From Nostoc foliaceum FACHB-393 (GTDB lineage Bacteria; Cyanobacteriota; Cyanobacteriia; Cyanobacteriales; Nostocaceae): DNA of 64,000 nucleotides. Position numbers and translations under genes: made by a program. Under the pieces are notes generated by a model, which was not told the DNA's origin, did not search any database, and saw nothing but the letters and a program-made list of their open reading frames with translations. The DNA lies in contig NZ_JACJTD010000003.1 in NCBI RefSeq assembly GCF_014698505.1, forward strand, positions 248,001 to 312,000, given 5' to 3'. Shown piece after piece: positions 54,784 through 63,777 of this stretch. Each line of letters opens with the position of its first letter. The stretch's first letter is position 1.

Positions 54784-55133
54784 CCTTATTAATATCAGAT
54801 GTTTAGTAAAATCGGTTGTGTCCTTCTTTTTAAGAACAATTCATACAAACTATCCCAATTTGGTCTCAGGGGCTGGTAAAACCTAATTTAGTTAGGGTTT
54901 ATACTTACGTACCAATCAAGAATGAACAATTTGTATATTGCTTAAATAGTAAAAAAAATTCATCGTTGCTCTAAGTATTCAATATTAAAGTTTACTCAAT
55001 CTTTAAGGAAATTCCCTGACATAAAAAGAGTCTGAAGCCACAATTAAATATAGGAGTTTCCAAGCTCTAAACGATGTTTAAGACAAAGTATTGTCATTAA
55101 ATAAAAAACCGGGGTACTTCGGACTAACTTTTT
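54784..55133. other. Divergent intergenic region, methyltransferase / glycosyltransferase
   Basis: 350 AT-rich bases between divergent genes, so it should hold both promoters. A weak hairpin (AAACCTAA with TTAGGGTTT) lies near 54889-54911, and CCGGGGTACTTCGG lies at 55110-55123. No ORF. Confidence 0.4.
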
Positions 55134-56405
55134 ATGCGGATTTTAATTTATTCCTACAACTACTATCCAGAGCCAATTGGTATTGCCCCACTGATGACTG
55201 AATTAGCAGAGGGACTAGTGAAGCGTGGGCATCAAGTGCGCGTAGTCACCGCTATGCCCAACTACCCTGAGCGTCAGATTTACCAAGAATATCGAGGGAA
55301 GTGGTATCTCAACGAATACAAAAATGGAGTTCAAATCCAACGCAGTTACGTTTGGATTCGTCCACAACCTAACCTATTAGATCGGGTGTTACTAGATGCT
55401 AGTTTTGTGGTCACTAGTTTTGTGCCCGCTCTCATCGGTTGGCGTCCAGATGTGATTCTCTCAACATCGCCATCTTTGCCAAGCTGTGTACCAGTTGCTC
55501 TTTTAGGATGGTTACGTGCTTGTCCTGTGATTTTAAATCTACAAGATATATTACCAGAAGCAGCCGTCCACGTCGGTCTACTGAAAAATAAATTGCTCAT
55601 CCATTTGTTTAGATTATTGGAAAAATTTGCCTACCATACTGCCAGTAAAATTAGCGTTATCGCCGATGGGTTTGTGGACAATTTGCAATCTAAGGGCGTA
55701 GAAGCTGACAAAATTGTGCAAATTCCTAACTGGGTTGATGTAAATTTTATCCGCCCTTTGCCTAAAGAAAATAACCCTTTCCGCGCAGCACATAATTTGA
55801 ATGGCAAATTTGTAGTACTTTATTCTGGCAACATTGCCTTAACCCAAGGCTTAGAAAGCGTCGTCAAAGCTGCTTCTGTGTTGCGCCATATCCCAGATAT
55901 TATTTTTGTCATCGTTGGAGAGGCAAAAGGTTTAGAGCGATTGCAACAGGAATGTCTAGACTGCGGCGCAGATAATGTTTTGCTACTTCCGTTTCAACCC
56001 CGCAAATATTTGCCACAAATGTTAGCAGCCGCCGATGTTGGCTTGGTGGTGCAAAAGAAAAATGTTGTATCCTTCAATATGCCATCAAAAATCCAAGTGC
56101 TGCTTGCTAGTGGAGGGGCGTTAGTTGCCTCTGTCCCTGACAATGGGACAGCAGCAAGAGCTATCAGGCAAAGTGGCGGCGGAGTTATCGTTCCTCCAGA
56201 AGATCCCCAAGCTTTAGCAATGGCAATTTTAGATTTATACCAAAACCCCGAAAAAGTAAAAACTCTGGGTTATAAAAGTCGCCAATATGCCGTTGAACAC
56301 TATGCTTTTGAGCAAGCTTTAAATCAATATGAGTCATTGTGTTACTCATTGACAGCAGATCGTGGAGTAATTCAGTCCACAAGAGTTACAAAACAAGAAG
56401 TTTAA
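55134..56405 (+). CDS. WcaI-like GT4 glycosyltransferase
   Basis: 423 residues, GT-B fold. The N-terminus MRILIYSYNYYPEPIGIAPL and RVVTAMPNYPERQIYQEYRG match the WcaI/colanic-acid group of fucosyl-type transferases. The donor domain has LYSGNIALTQGLESVVKAAS, FVIVGEAKGLERL and SKIQVLLASGGALVAS. It probably acts on a lipid-linked exopolysaccharide repeat. A sugar-phosphate transferase that could start such a repeat is encoded at 60810 but is not adjacent. Confidence 0.9.
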   Translation: MRILIYSYNYYPEPIGIAPLMTELAEGLVKRGHQVRVVTAMPNYPERQIYQEYRGKWYLNEYKNGVQIQRSYVWIRPQPNLLDRVLLDASFVVTSFVPALIGWRPDVILSTSPSLPSCVPVALLGWLRACPVILNLQDILPEAAVHVGLLKNKLLIHLFRLLEKFAYHTASKISVIADGFVDNLQSKGVEADKIVQIPNWVDVNFIRPLPKENNPFRAAHNLNGKFVVLYSGNIALTQGLESVVKAASVLRHIPDIIFVIVGEAKGLERLQQECLDCGADNVLLLPFQPRKYLPQMLAAADVGLVVQKKNVVSFNMPSKIQVLLASGGALVASVPDNGTAARAIRQSGGGVIVPPEDPQALAMAILDLYQNPEKVKTLGYKSRQYAVEHYAFEQALNQYESLCYSLTADRGVIQSTRVTKQEV

Positions 56406-57022
56406 TCTACAGCAGTAGAGTTAGATTACATACCTTTACCTTAACCCTTCAGTACGACTATACTTAATAAAGTAGTAATTCTACCCTCAATTTTTAAAGC
56501 GTTAAATATTTGAGGGTAGTTAATTATACTTTAAATATTTAGTATATAGACCAATACCCTTGGGGCAACCTGACTCAAAAATCCCAGAGCATCACTTCAT
56601 TCAATCTGTGGGAATAGCAATTTTTATCCATACTAAATGAGTGCTTTAGTATCTTGTCATACCAAATACTAGACTTGTACCAATCACACTTTTGGTAGAC
56701 CAGGCATGAATCTGCTGTGTTGTATTGTAGTTTTTAGTAGCAGACAGCCAAAAGCATAGATGTGGACTTACCTGCAAATTATTAGTACGGCATGGCGGAA
56801 ATAACTATCCAGCTGAAAAAGGTTAAAAACCTTAATTGACATATTTTGTTTCCTTCTGCCTCATGCCTCCTTGCACTAGCCAATTATCAAACTAGCCCCA
56901 TAGACACCTGTTTTTTTGTTAGTATTCAAAAAAACCTATTGACACATTTTCAGATCAATTGTTTGTGATTTGTAAGTAAATGTAAACAATTGTTTCAAAA
57001 GAAAGAAAGCACCTGAGGTTTA
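56406..57022. other. Intergenic region with a terminator-like hairpin and a MITE end
   Basis: About 600 bases without a credible ORF. A 10-bp stem (CTACCCTCAA 56481-56490 with TTGAGGGTAG 56510-56519) lies 76 bases after the glycosyltransferase stop and may terminate it. At 56783-56804, AGTACGGCATGGCGGAAATAA matches the end of the element at 50-164. AAGGTT-AAA-AACCTT lies near 56819-56833. Confidence 0.5.
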
Positions 57023-57481
57023 ATGACTGATTATTTCCAAGGAAATTTCCCATTACAATCTGTCCCACTGACGAAGAGTGTGGTAAAGAGCCACGCTCAT
57101 ACCGAAGAGGAGAGCGGAAAATTAGCTGCAACGATCGCAGAAGCTGGATCAGACCGCAAAGCAGGTGAGATTATATTGCTCAAAGTAGCAGAGGTATCTT
57201 ACCTAGCTGATTACTTTGTGATGATGACTGGCTATTCTAAGGTACAAGTAAGAGCGATCGCTCAAGCAATTGAAGGAAAAGTCGAAACTGAGTTGCAACG
57301 GCGTCCCATAAGGACAGAAGGAAAAGTTGAGGGGAGTTGGGTACTACAAGACTACGGTGATGTGATCGTTCACATCATGATGCCCAAGGAACGGGAGTTT
57401 TATAATTTAGAAGCGTTCTGGATTCATGCAGAGCGTATTTCCCTTCCAGAATCTGATGAGGGTGAGGGTAAGCCAACATGA
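57023..57481 (+). CDS. rsfS: Ribosomal silencing factor RsfS
   Basis: 152 residues. RsfS (YbeB/DUF143) binds L14 on the 50S subunit and blocks subunit joining when nutrients run low. Core: [40 protein letters not shown] and [20 protein letters not shown]. The first 30 residues are an extension beyond the usual domain. The stop overlaps the next start by four bases (ATGA). Confidence 0.95.
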   Translation: MTDYFQGNFPLQSVPLTKSVVKSHAHTEEESGKLAATIAEAGSDRKAGEIILLKVAEVSYLADYFVMMTGYSKVQVRAIAQAIEGKVETELQRRPIRTEGKVEGSWVLQDYGDVIVHIMMPKEREFYNLEAFWIHAERISLPESDEGEGKPT

Positions 57482-57978
57482 TTAGGTCTTCGGTTTCTAA
57501 TTGCCCAGTTCCTACAGACCAACAACCGCTTAATGAGTACGAAGAGTTAAAAACTTCCTGGCTGTTTCGTGATAGCACTTTAGATTGGCGCGAGTATATC
57601 ACGAAAATTGTTTGGATTTGGGGTTTATCTTGGCTGGTAGCAGGGCCTGTAGCTGCGGCAAGTTTTCCCCCTCACAAGTATATTGCACATTTTATCCTCT
57701 GTGGTGCAGCAGCAGCGAGTGTTGGGGTAGTGCTGGCACTGGTAAGGTTGTACTTAGGCTGGTTCTACGTGTGCGATCGCCTTTGCAGCCCTACAGTCTT
57801 TTATGAAGAGTCTGGCTGGTATGACGGTCAAACTTGGACAAAGCCACAGGAAATCCTTAACCGCGATCGCTTGATTGTTTCATACGAAATTAAACCTATT
57901 TTGCGGCGGTTACAATTTACCTTTGCTGGCTTGGCGGGAATGTACGTTATTGGTACTATAGTTTGGCATTTGTTTTAA
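57478..57978 (+). CDS. DUF1230 (CGLD27-like) membrane protein
   Basis: 166 residues. DUF1230 is conserved in cyanobacteria, algae and plants (CGLD27). It has three hydrophobic helices (about 43-62, 68-93 and 140-165). Conserved motifs: [40 protein letters not shown] and [20 protein letters not shown]. It is coupled to rsfS by the ATGA overlap. Molecular role unknown. Confidence 0.9.
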   Translation: MIRSSVSNCPVPTDQQPLNEYEELKTSWLFRDSTLDWREYITKIVWIWGLSWLVAGPVAAASFPPHKYIAHFILCGAAAASVGVVLALVRLYLGWFYVCDRLCSPTVFYEESGWYDGQTWTKPQEILNRDRLIVSYEIKPILRRLQFTFAGLAGMYVIGTIVWHLF

Positions 57979-57979
57979 A

Positions 57980-58036
57980 AAGTCATTGGTCATTAGTCAT
58001 TAGTCCTTAGATAATGACTAATGACCAATGACTAAT
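57980..58036. repeat. STRR block forming a hairpin after DUF1230
   Basis: GTCATTGGTCATTAGTCATT is followed by ATGACTAATGACCAATGACT, an almost perfect inverted repeat. It could act as a terminator or RNA processing site. Confidence 0.75.
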
Positions 58037-58065
58037 TAATTAAAAAAGGTGATAAATATAAACCC

Positions 58066-59019
58066 ATGACAATGGGAAAACGAACTCAAGCCACAGCACT
58101 GGAAGTCCGGTTGCTGCGGGAAGGTATTATTGAATCCAGGCATATAGTCCAAGCTGTTGTCTGCGATGAACGAGGACGGGTTCTAACCGTTGCCGGAAAT
58201 TCTGAAACTGCTGCATTTATCCGTTCAGCGCTTAAACCATTTCAGGCACTCGCAGTCACCACCACAGGTACACTGGAACGCTATCAACTCAGCGATCGCG
58301 ACTTAGCAATTATCACAAGTTCCCATAAAGGAAGAATAGATCAAGTCCGACAGGTATTTAACATCCTTTGGCGGGCCGATCTTGACCCGACTATACTTCA
58401 GTGTCCAATTCCTGAAGGTAAGCGGAGTCCTCTGGAATACAATTGCTCTGGCAAACATGCAGGAATGTTAGCTGTTTGTCAGCAACGCCATTGGCCTTTG
58501 AATAACTACTTGGATCGCAAGCACCCAATACAGCAATTGATTTTGGGCAAGGTAGCAGAGTTGCTGCGAATGCCTGCGGAAGAGTTTATCAGCGCTCATG
58601 ATGACTGTGGCGCACCAACTTATCTGATGCAACTCGGTCATATGGCATCTTTGTATGCACTGTTAGCCTCTAGTACCAACTTGGATATGGAGCGCATTGT
58701 CCGTGCTATGACTCATCACCCCGCGATGGTAGCAGGAGATGGAGAATTTGATACGGAACTGATGCGCTTAACTCCAGGAGAACTAGTCAGCAAAGCTGGT
58801 GCCGAAGGAGTGCAGTGCATTGGTAGACTCGGTGAGGGCATGGGATTGGCAATCAAAGTCATGGATGGGGCAAAACGGGCAAAACATGCCGTTGCGATTC
58901 ACTTACTCCAACAAATGGGTTGGATTAGTCCCAGCGCCGCAGAAAGCCTCTCAGAAAAGTTTGTGACCTTGGGAAAATACAAGCGTTTAGAAGTAATTGG
59001 AGAATTATCATTTTTGTAG
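58066..59019 (+). CDS. L-asparaginase II family protein
   Basis: 317 residues of the asparaginase II (Rhizobium etli type, PF06089) family, which hydrolyses asparagine and is unrelated to the E. coli enzymes. Signatures: EVRLLREGIIESRHIVQAVV, FIRSALKPFQALAV, ITSSHKGRIDQV (active-site Ser-Ser-His-Lys region), NCSGKHAGMLAVC and LVSKAGAEGVQCIG. A GTG/ATG choice near the start (MTMGKR) shifts it by two residues at most. Confidence 0.92.
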   Translation: MTMGKRTQATALEVRLLREGIIESRHIVQAVVCDERGRVLTVAGNSETAAFIRSALKPFQALAVTTTGTLERYQLSDRDLAIITSSHKGRIDQVRQVFNILWRADLDPTILQCPIPEGKRSPLEYNCSGKHAGMLAVCQQRHWPLNNYLDRKHPIQQLILGKVAELLRMPAEEFISAHDDCGAPTYLMQLGHMASLYALLASSTNLDMERIVRAMTHHPAMVAGDGEFDTELMRLTPGELVSKAGAEGVQCIGRLGEGMGLAIKVMDGAKRAKHAVAIHLLQQMGWISPSAAESLSEKFVTLGKYKRLEVIGELSFL

Positions 59020-59065
59020 TTGCCAAACTCTTGACTATAGGTTATGCTATAGAAGTCAAGAGCGA

Positions 59066-59142
<77 letters not shown>

Positions 59143-59156
59143 AATAAAAGATAAAA

Positions 59157-59198
59157 TAAAAACCCTACAATCAGTGAAGATTGCAGGGTTTTTGTTTT
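59157..59198 (+). terminator. Intrinsic terminator after tRNA-fMet
   Basis: AAAACCCTACAATC pairs with GATTGCAGGGTTTT (one mismatch) around a 6-base loop, followed by TTGTTTTAT. It starts 15 bases after the tRNA. Confidence 0.8.
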
Positions 59199-59247
59199 AT
59201 TTTGATCTATTCTGGAAGAAATAGCCATCTAAAAGGCGCGGATAATC

Positions 59248-60705
59248 ATGGTTGTGAAGTTGCAGCGACCAATTTTAGTGGGAGGATTGGGACTGTCCTT
59301 TTCTCTGTGGATGTTACAAAGCTGGCACGATTCTATAGTGCAGGTGAGTGAGTTTGGTCTGTTGAGTGCCTTAGCTGTTGGTGGTGGTTTGTGGTTATTC
59401 CAAAAAAATCGCCCGAAAGACAGTTTAGAGCAGCTAGATGGTATGGTTGTGGATCGAGCGACTGTGGAAAGTGCGATCGCTAAAGCTGAAACTGTAATTA
59501 ACCAACTGGCACAAGAAACAGAAAATCATCCGGCGTTACAGACACTTAGAGAAGAAGTTGCCCAATTATTGTTTGAAGTAGACAGGCAAAAAATTAAAGT
59601 TGCTGTAACTGGCGGGAAATCCGTGGGTAAAAGCACTTTAATTCAAGTGCTAAAGCAAAATGCAGAGACACAAAATTTTGTGTCTTTAGAAGAGACAGCA
59701 CCTTTATTTAGAGAAGCGAGTGAAAATTCAGATGCAGCTATTTTGGCAGAAGTAGCAAAATCTGATTTTGTTCTGTTCCTGACAAACGGTGATTTGACAG
59801 ACTCAGAATTTCAAACCTTACAGCAGCTAAAAGCAGCAAATCAGCCCACAATTCTGGTTTTCAACAAACAAGATCAGTATTTAGCCGATGAAAGCGCCAG
59901 CGTCTTGCTGTCATTGAAACAGCGGATGCAGGGAAATGTAGTTGCAACTGCGGCCTCTCCCATTCCGATCAAAGTCCGAAAGCATGAGGCTGATGGTTCT
60001 ATACAAGAGTGGATGGAACAACCAGAAGCAGAGATCCAGCAGTTGACGCACCAGTTGGGTGAAGTTTTGGCACAGCAGGGACAACGGCTGGTTTGGGTAA
60101 CTACCATGAGGAAAGCCGGGCTGTTGAAAGCTGAGGCGAAAAACTGGCTAAATGCAACCAGACGCGATCGCGCCACCCCTATTATTGAACAATATCAATG
60201 GATAGCTGCTGCTGCTGCCTTTGCTAACCCAGTCCCAGCCCTTGATATTCTGGCGACTGCCGCAATTAATGCTCAAATGGTAATGGATTTGGGTAATATC
60301 TATCAGCAGAAATTTTCCTTGGAACAGGCACAAACCGTAGCTGGAACAATGGGAAGTTTGATGCTGAAACTAGGTTTAGTTGAACTTTCTACCAAGGCGA
60401 TTAGTACTGTTCTAAAAAGTAATGCCGTTACCTTTGTTGCTGGCGGCGTAGTGCAGGGAGTAAGTGCAGCTTATCTGACCAGGGTAGCAGGGTTAAGTCT
60501 AGTTGAGTATTTCCAACAGCAGGAAATAGCAATAGATTCTGGGACTGGTTTGAATTTAGAGAATTTGCGGCAAACATTGCAAAAAGTATTTCAGCAAAAT
60601 CAGCAGATTGGTTTTTTGCAGGGATTTGTTAAGCAAGGTATGAAACGTTTATTGCCAAAGGTGCAGCAGGTTGAATTAGTAAGTACCCAAAAGGCTGTCG
60701 GATAA
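59248..60705 (+). CDS. P-loop GTPase with DUF697 domain
   Basis: 485 residues. N-terminal membrane helices lie at about 8-26 and 36-50. The GTPase domain has Walker A VAVTGGKSVGKSTLIQ at about 117-132 and the guanine-specificity motif VFNKQD at about 204-209. The C-terminal half holds the hydrophobic DUF697-type region (AAAAAFANPVPALDILATAA, AINAQMVMDLGNIYQQKF). It resembles cyanobacterial YcjF/DUF697 GTPases. Likely a membrane-associated regulator; function unknown. It follows the tRNA terminator as an independent unit. Confidence 0.85.
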   Translation: MVVKLQRPILVGGLGLSFSLWMLQSWHDSIVQVSEFGLLSALAVGGGLWLFQKNRPKDSLEQLDGMVVDRATVESAIAKAETVINQLAQETENHPALQTLREEVAQLLFEVDRQKIKVAVTGGKSVGKSTLIQVLKQNAETQNFVSLEETAPLFREASENSDAAILAEVAKSDFVLFLTNGDLTDSEFQTLQQLKAANQPTILVFNKQDQYLADESASVLLSLKQRMQGNVVATAASPIPIKVRKHEADGSIQEWMEQPEAEIQQLTHQLGEVLAQQGQRLVWVTTMRKAGLLKAEAKNWLNATRRDRATPIIEQYQWIAAAAAFANPVPALDILATAAINAQMVMDLGNIYQQKFSLEQAQTVAGTMGSLMLKLGLVELSTKAISTVLKSNAVTFVAGGVVQGVSAAYLTRVAGLSLVEYFQQQEIAIDSGTGLNLENLRQTLQKVFQQNQQIGFLQGFVKQGMKRLLPKVQQVELVSTQKAVG

Positions 60706-60726
60706 TGCTATAAAAACCTAAAATTT

Positions 60727-60751
60727 ACCCAAGCCTATTTTAGGCTTGGGT
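60727..60751. terminator. Bidirectional terminator between convergent genes
   Basis: ACCCAAGCCTA-TTT-TAGGCTTGGGT is a perfect 11-bp stem with a 3-base loop, 22 bases after the GTPase stop and 59 bases beyond the stop of the minus-strand gene. Perfect symmetry suits both strands. Confidence 0.8.
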
Positions 60752-60809
60752 GTATCTAACAATTATTGTGATTGGGAATTAGCAAAAAATTGTGAATAAG
60801 GGTAGTTAG

Positions 60810-61859
60810 CTAAACAGCACCACTGTTTCTATTAAACAGAATAGCTATAGTTTTGAAAATTAGCTTTAAATCGTACACCAAACTCCAATTTTTTTGATAC
60901 TGCAAATCCAGACGAATTACATCTTCAAAACTACGGACTGTAGAACGCCCGTTTACTTGCCATTCGCCAGTCATACCGGGTTTAACATCTAAACGTTGCC
61001 ACTCCGGTACTTCGTAGCGTTCCACTTCATCGGGTGTAGGTGGTCGAGTGCCTACTAAACTCATCTCTCCTTTGAGGACATTCCAAAATTGCGGCAGTTC
61101 ATCAAGACTAGTTCGCCGTAAAAAGCGCCCTACTTTGGTAATTCTGGGGTCATTATCATTCTTGAAAAAAGCGCCTTGTACTTGGTTTTTGACTTCGGAT
61201 TTCTTCGCTTCCGCATCCACACACATGGAGCGGAATTTCCAAATCTCAAAATGCTTACCCATCCAACCACAGCGGGTTTGACTAAATAAAATAGGCCCAG
61301 GATCATTAATTTGAATAGCGATCGCAATAGGAAAAAATAAAACTCCTGTAATTAATAAACCGACCACTGATCCTATAATGTCTAATAGCCGTTTCATCCA
61401 AGATGCCACAGAAGGGTGAGTAGTAGGTAACTGCTCTACTTTACGGGAAGTTGTCTTCCGGCTATCTACCAAGTCTTCTTGTTTTATTAGCGACCCATCC
61501 TCCACAAGCTCTAAGGGAAAAACCTCATCTAATCCCGTGAGTTTTAGGACTGCCATTACTTGAGGTGTTACATTCCGCAGTGTTAATGTAATCCCTTTGG
61601 ACTGAGCGTATTTAAAATTACTTACCAGGGCACCTAAACCACTACTATCCATAAAAGTAGTTTGGTGAAAGTCAATGATGATTTGCTTAGGATGTGAATT
61701 GGGTTGGATTAAGCTTTGGCAGGTTTGCTTAAAGCTTAAAGCCTCCAGCACGCTCAACCGCGTAGGCACCTGCACTATAGCCGTGTCGTTTAGGGAATTA
61801 ACTGGAAAATCGACCTCTGTCGGTTGGCTAGTCATGAAGCTCTGCACTTTCGTTGCCAT
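60810..61859 (-). CDS. STAS domain fused to a bacterial sugar (undecaprenyl-phosphate) transferase
   Basis: 349 residues. Residues about 20-125 form a STAS (anti-sigma-factor antagonist) domain with TTFMDSSGLGALVSNFKYA, where Ser72 or Ser73 sits at the usual phosphorylation site. After a polar linker, residues about 152-349 are a sugar-phosphate transferase of the WcaJ/CpsE type: a membrane hairpin (IIGSVVGLLITGVLFFPIAI), FEIWKFRSMCVDAE, RRTSLDELPQFWNVLKGEMS, LVGTRPPTPDEV and KPGMTGEWQVNGRS. The second half loads a sugar phosphate onto undecaprenyl phosphate to start exopolysaccharide repeats. The fusion suggests control by a partner-switching kinase (inference). ATG 61835 is an alternative start. 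Confidence 0.92.
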   Translation of the reverse strand: MATKVQSFMTSQPTEVDFPVNSLNDTAIVQVPTRLSVLEALSFKQTCQSLIQPNSHPKQIIIDFHQTTFMDSSGLGALVSNFKYAQSKGITLTLRNVTPQVMAVLKLTGLDEVFPLELVEDGSLIKQEDLVDSRKTTSRKVEQLPTTHPSVASWMKRLLDIIGSVVGLLITGVLFFPIAIAIQINDPGPILFSQTRCGWMGKHFEIWKFRSMCVDAEAKKSEVKNQVQGAFFKNDNDPRITKVGRFLRRTSLDELPQFWNVLKGEMSLVGTRPPTPDEVERYEVPEWQRLDVKPGMTGEWQVNGRSTVRSFEDVIRLDLQYQKNWSLVYDLKLIFKTIAILFNRNSGAV

Positions 61860-62057
61860 GTATAATGTAATCTGCCAAACATTATTTTGTCCTACAAAAT
61901 TACTTAACCCAATATCGGAATCAGTAGTAATAAGGACTAATTGCTATTTACCGGGGCTGAAATTGGAGATCGCTAGCGACGATTCACAATAGAACAAGAA
62001 GCCAAAAAACATCCTTGCTGTTGTGCCGACGCAGCGCGATCGCGTTGCTCTGATCAA

Positions 62058-62855
62058 ATGATTGCTAAAAATACGGTTACACCTACCGCACGCCTGATTG
62101 AGGTCTTTTCTGCCATTCAAGGGGAAGGACTGAATGTAGGGACACGTCAGATTTTTATTCGTTTTGCTCTGTGTGATTTACGCTGTAATTTTTGTGACAG
62201 CGCCCACACTTGGAATGCACCTGCTACTTGTCGGATAGAGCGATCGCCTGGATTGCGCGACTTTGAAATCCACTCTAACCCTGTTTCTCTACCCATACTA
62301 CTCGAATGGGTGAAACAGCAAAATCTACCTTGTCTACACGATAGCATTAGCTTAACTGGGGGCGAACCACTTCTTCATGCCCCATTCTTAACGCAGTTTC
62401 TACCCCAAGTGCGAGCCATAACTGGTCTACCTATATACTTAGAAACTGGCGGACATCGCCCAGAACAATTGGCGATGATTCTCCCTTATTTAGACTCTGT
62501 GGGTATGGATTTCAAATTGCCCAGTGTCAGCGGCGAAAGTCATTGGCAAGAACATGCTAAATTTCTCCAATTATGTCATGACTCATATTTAAATGTTTTT
62601 GTCAAGATAATTGTGTCTCAAAACACAGATCCAGCCGAGTTGGAACGTTCAGCTTTGCTCGTGGCAGAGGTTAGTCCAGATATCTCAGTATTTTTACAAC
62701 CTGTTACGCCTTTGCCAGTATCTGAACAATTCTCCCCAATACCTATGCTTGCGCCTTCAAGCGATGAAGTTTTGACGTGGCAAGCTTTGATGAAGGGGTT
62801 TGTCAAGCACGTGCGTGTGATCCCTCAGACGCATAAAATGCTGAACCAACTCTAA
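62058..62855 (+). CDS. queE: 7-carboxy-7-deazaguanine synthase QueE
   Basis: 265 residues, a radical-SAM enzyme that converts carboxy-tetrahydropterin to CDG in queuosine synthesis. The iron-sulphur motif is FALCDLRCNFCDSAHTWN, giving C39-x3-C43-x2-C46. IEVFSAIQGEGLNVGTRQIF and SLTGGEPLLHAP are typical. No other que gene is close. Confidence 0.94.
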   Translation: MIAKNTVTPTARLIEVFSAIQGEGLNVGTRQIFIRFALCDLRCNFCDSAHTWNAPATCRIERSPGLRDFEIHSNPVSLPILLEWVKQQNLPCLHDSISLTGGEPLLHAPFLTQFLPQVRAITGLPIYLETGGHRPEQLAMILPYLDSVGMDFKLPSVSGESHWQEHAKFLQLCHDSYLNVFVKIIVSQNTDPAELERSALLVAEVSPDISVFLQPVTPLPVSEQFSPIPMLAPSSDEVLTWQALMKGFVKHVRVIPQTHKMLNQL

Positions 62856-62984
62856 AAATTTCTGTAAAATTTGAGTTTGATAAAGATGTAGTCAAGAAAA
62901 AAGTAAGATTTTATGAAATTGTCATTGGGCTGCTGCCGCTAGGTAGGGAGGCAGTAGCCCTCTGAGTACGCATTCCCAGTTGGA

Positions 62985-63055
62985 GGCAGAGTGAGGAGTG
63001 AGGAACGAGGAGTTTGAAGTTTCGATTTGACTCATAACTCCTAACTCCTAACTAA
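62985..63055. repeat. Tandem repeat block between queE and the DUF3318 gene
   Basis: GAGTGAGGAGTGAGGAACGA units are followed by ACTCATAACTCCTAACTCCT, partly complementary. It lies between convergent genes and may help terminate both. Confidence 0.7.
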
Positions 63056-63700
63056 TTACAAACCGCCCTCATCTTGAGTTTTAGATTTAGCTTTTGCCTT
63101 ATTGGCACTGCGTTTGAGGGCAGAGAGTCTTGCTTCATATCTCGACCGTTGGCGCTTACTAGGAGTATTGTCAATCAGGGTTTTCAAGGCGCTACCTAGA
63201 CTCTTGTAGGCATTGGGGAGGGTATAACCAAAACGAGTTGCTAAAGCGATCGCTTTCTCATCAGCATTGAGCAATTCTCTTAGTTGCTTTTCCCCATTAT
63301 TCTTTTGGTACAGTCGCCAGCCTGACACACCACATAGCGACAAAGCTAACACCAGAAGCAATCCATCTTGTACCCACAATTCGCCTACAGCACCACCTAA
63401 ACCAATGGCTAGTGCTGCCATTTCCCAACCATCTTTAGGAATTGTGTCATTTTGAACGCGAGCAACTTCATGCCAGAACAGCAGATTGCGCTGATCCATT
63501 GCGAGGGCATCCCATTTCACCAAGTCAATTTGAATTTCTACCTGGTCTTTACCAATTTCTTCGCAACGAACCAGGGGTGGATTGACCTCAGTTGTGCCTT
63601 CAACCGTGACCCAGCTCTGTAATTCTGGCGGTAGTAAGCCTTTCAACCGCCGGAGTTCACTCATTTCCGCTTTGGCAGAGGAGGTTGCATAGGATGTCAT
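63056..63700 (-). CDS. DUF3318 family membrane protein
   Basis: 214 residues. The N-terminal soluble part (SELRRLKGLLPPELQSWVTV, then LVRCEEIGKDQVEIQIDL, then LLFWHEVARVQNDT) is followed by one or two membrane helices (about 94-130) and a basic, Ala/Lys-rich C-terminus. It matches DUF3318, found in cyanobacteria. The HEVARV segment is reminiscent of a helix with a metal-binding HE pair, but the full HExxH is not present. Function unknown. Confidence 0.82.
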   Translation of the reverse strand: MTSYATSSAKAEMSELRRLKGLLPPELQSWVTVEGTTEVNPPLVRCEEIGKDQVEIQIDLVKWDALAMDQRNLLFWHEVARVQNDTIPKDGWEMAALAIGLGGAVGELWVQDGLLLVLALSLCGVSGWRLYQKNNGEKQLRELLNADEKAIALATRFGYTLPNAYKSLGSALKTLIDNTPSKRQRSRYEARLSALKRSANKAKAKSKTQDEGGL

Positions 63701-63777
63701 AATATCCAGCCCCAGAAAATTTCAGTATATAGTGAGGGTATCACTTTGGAGTATAGCGATTTAAGTGATGATCCGTC

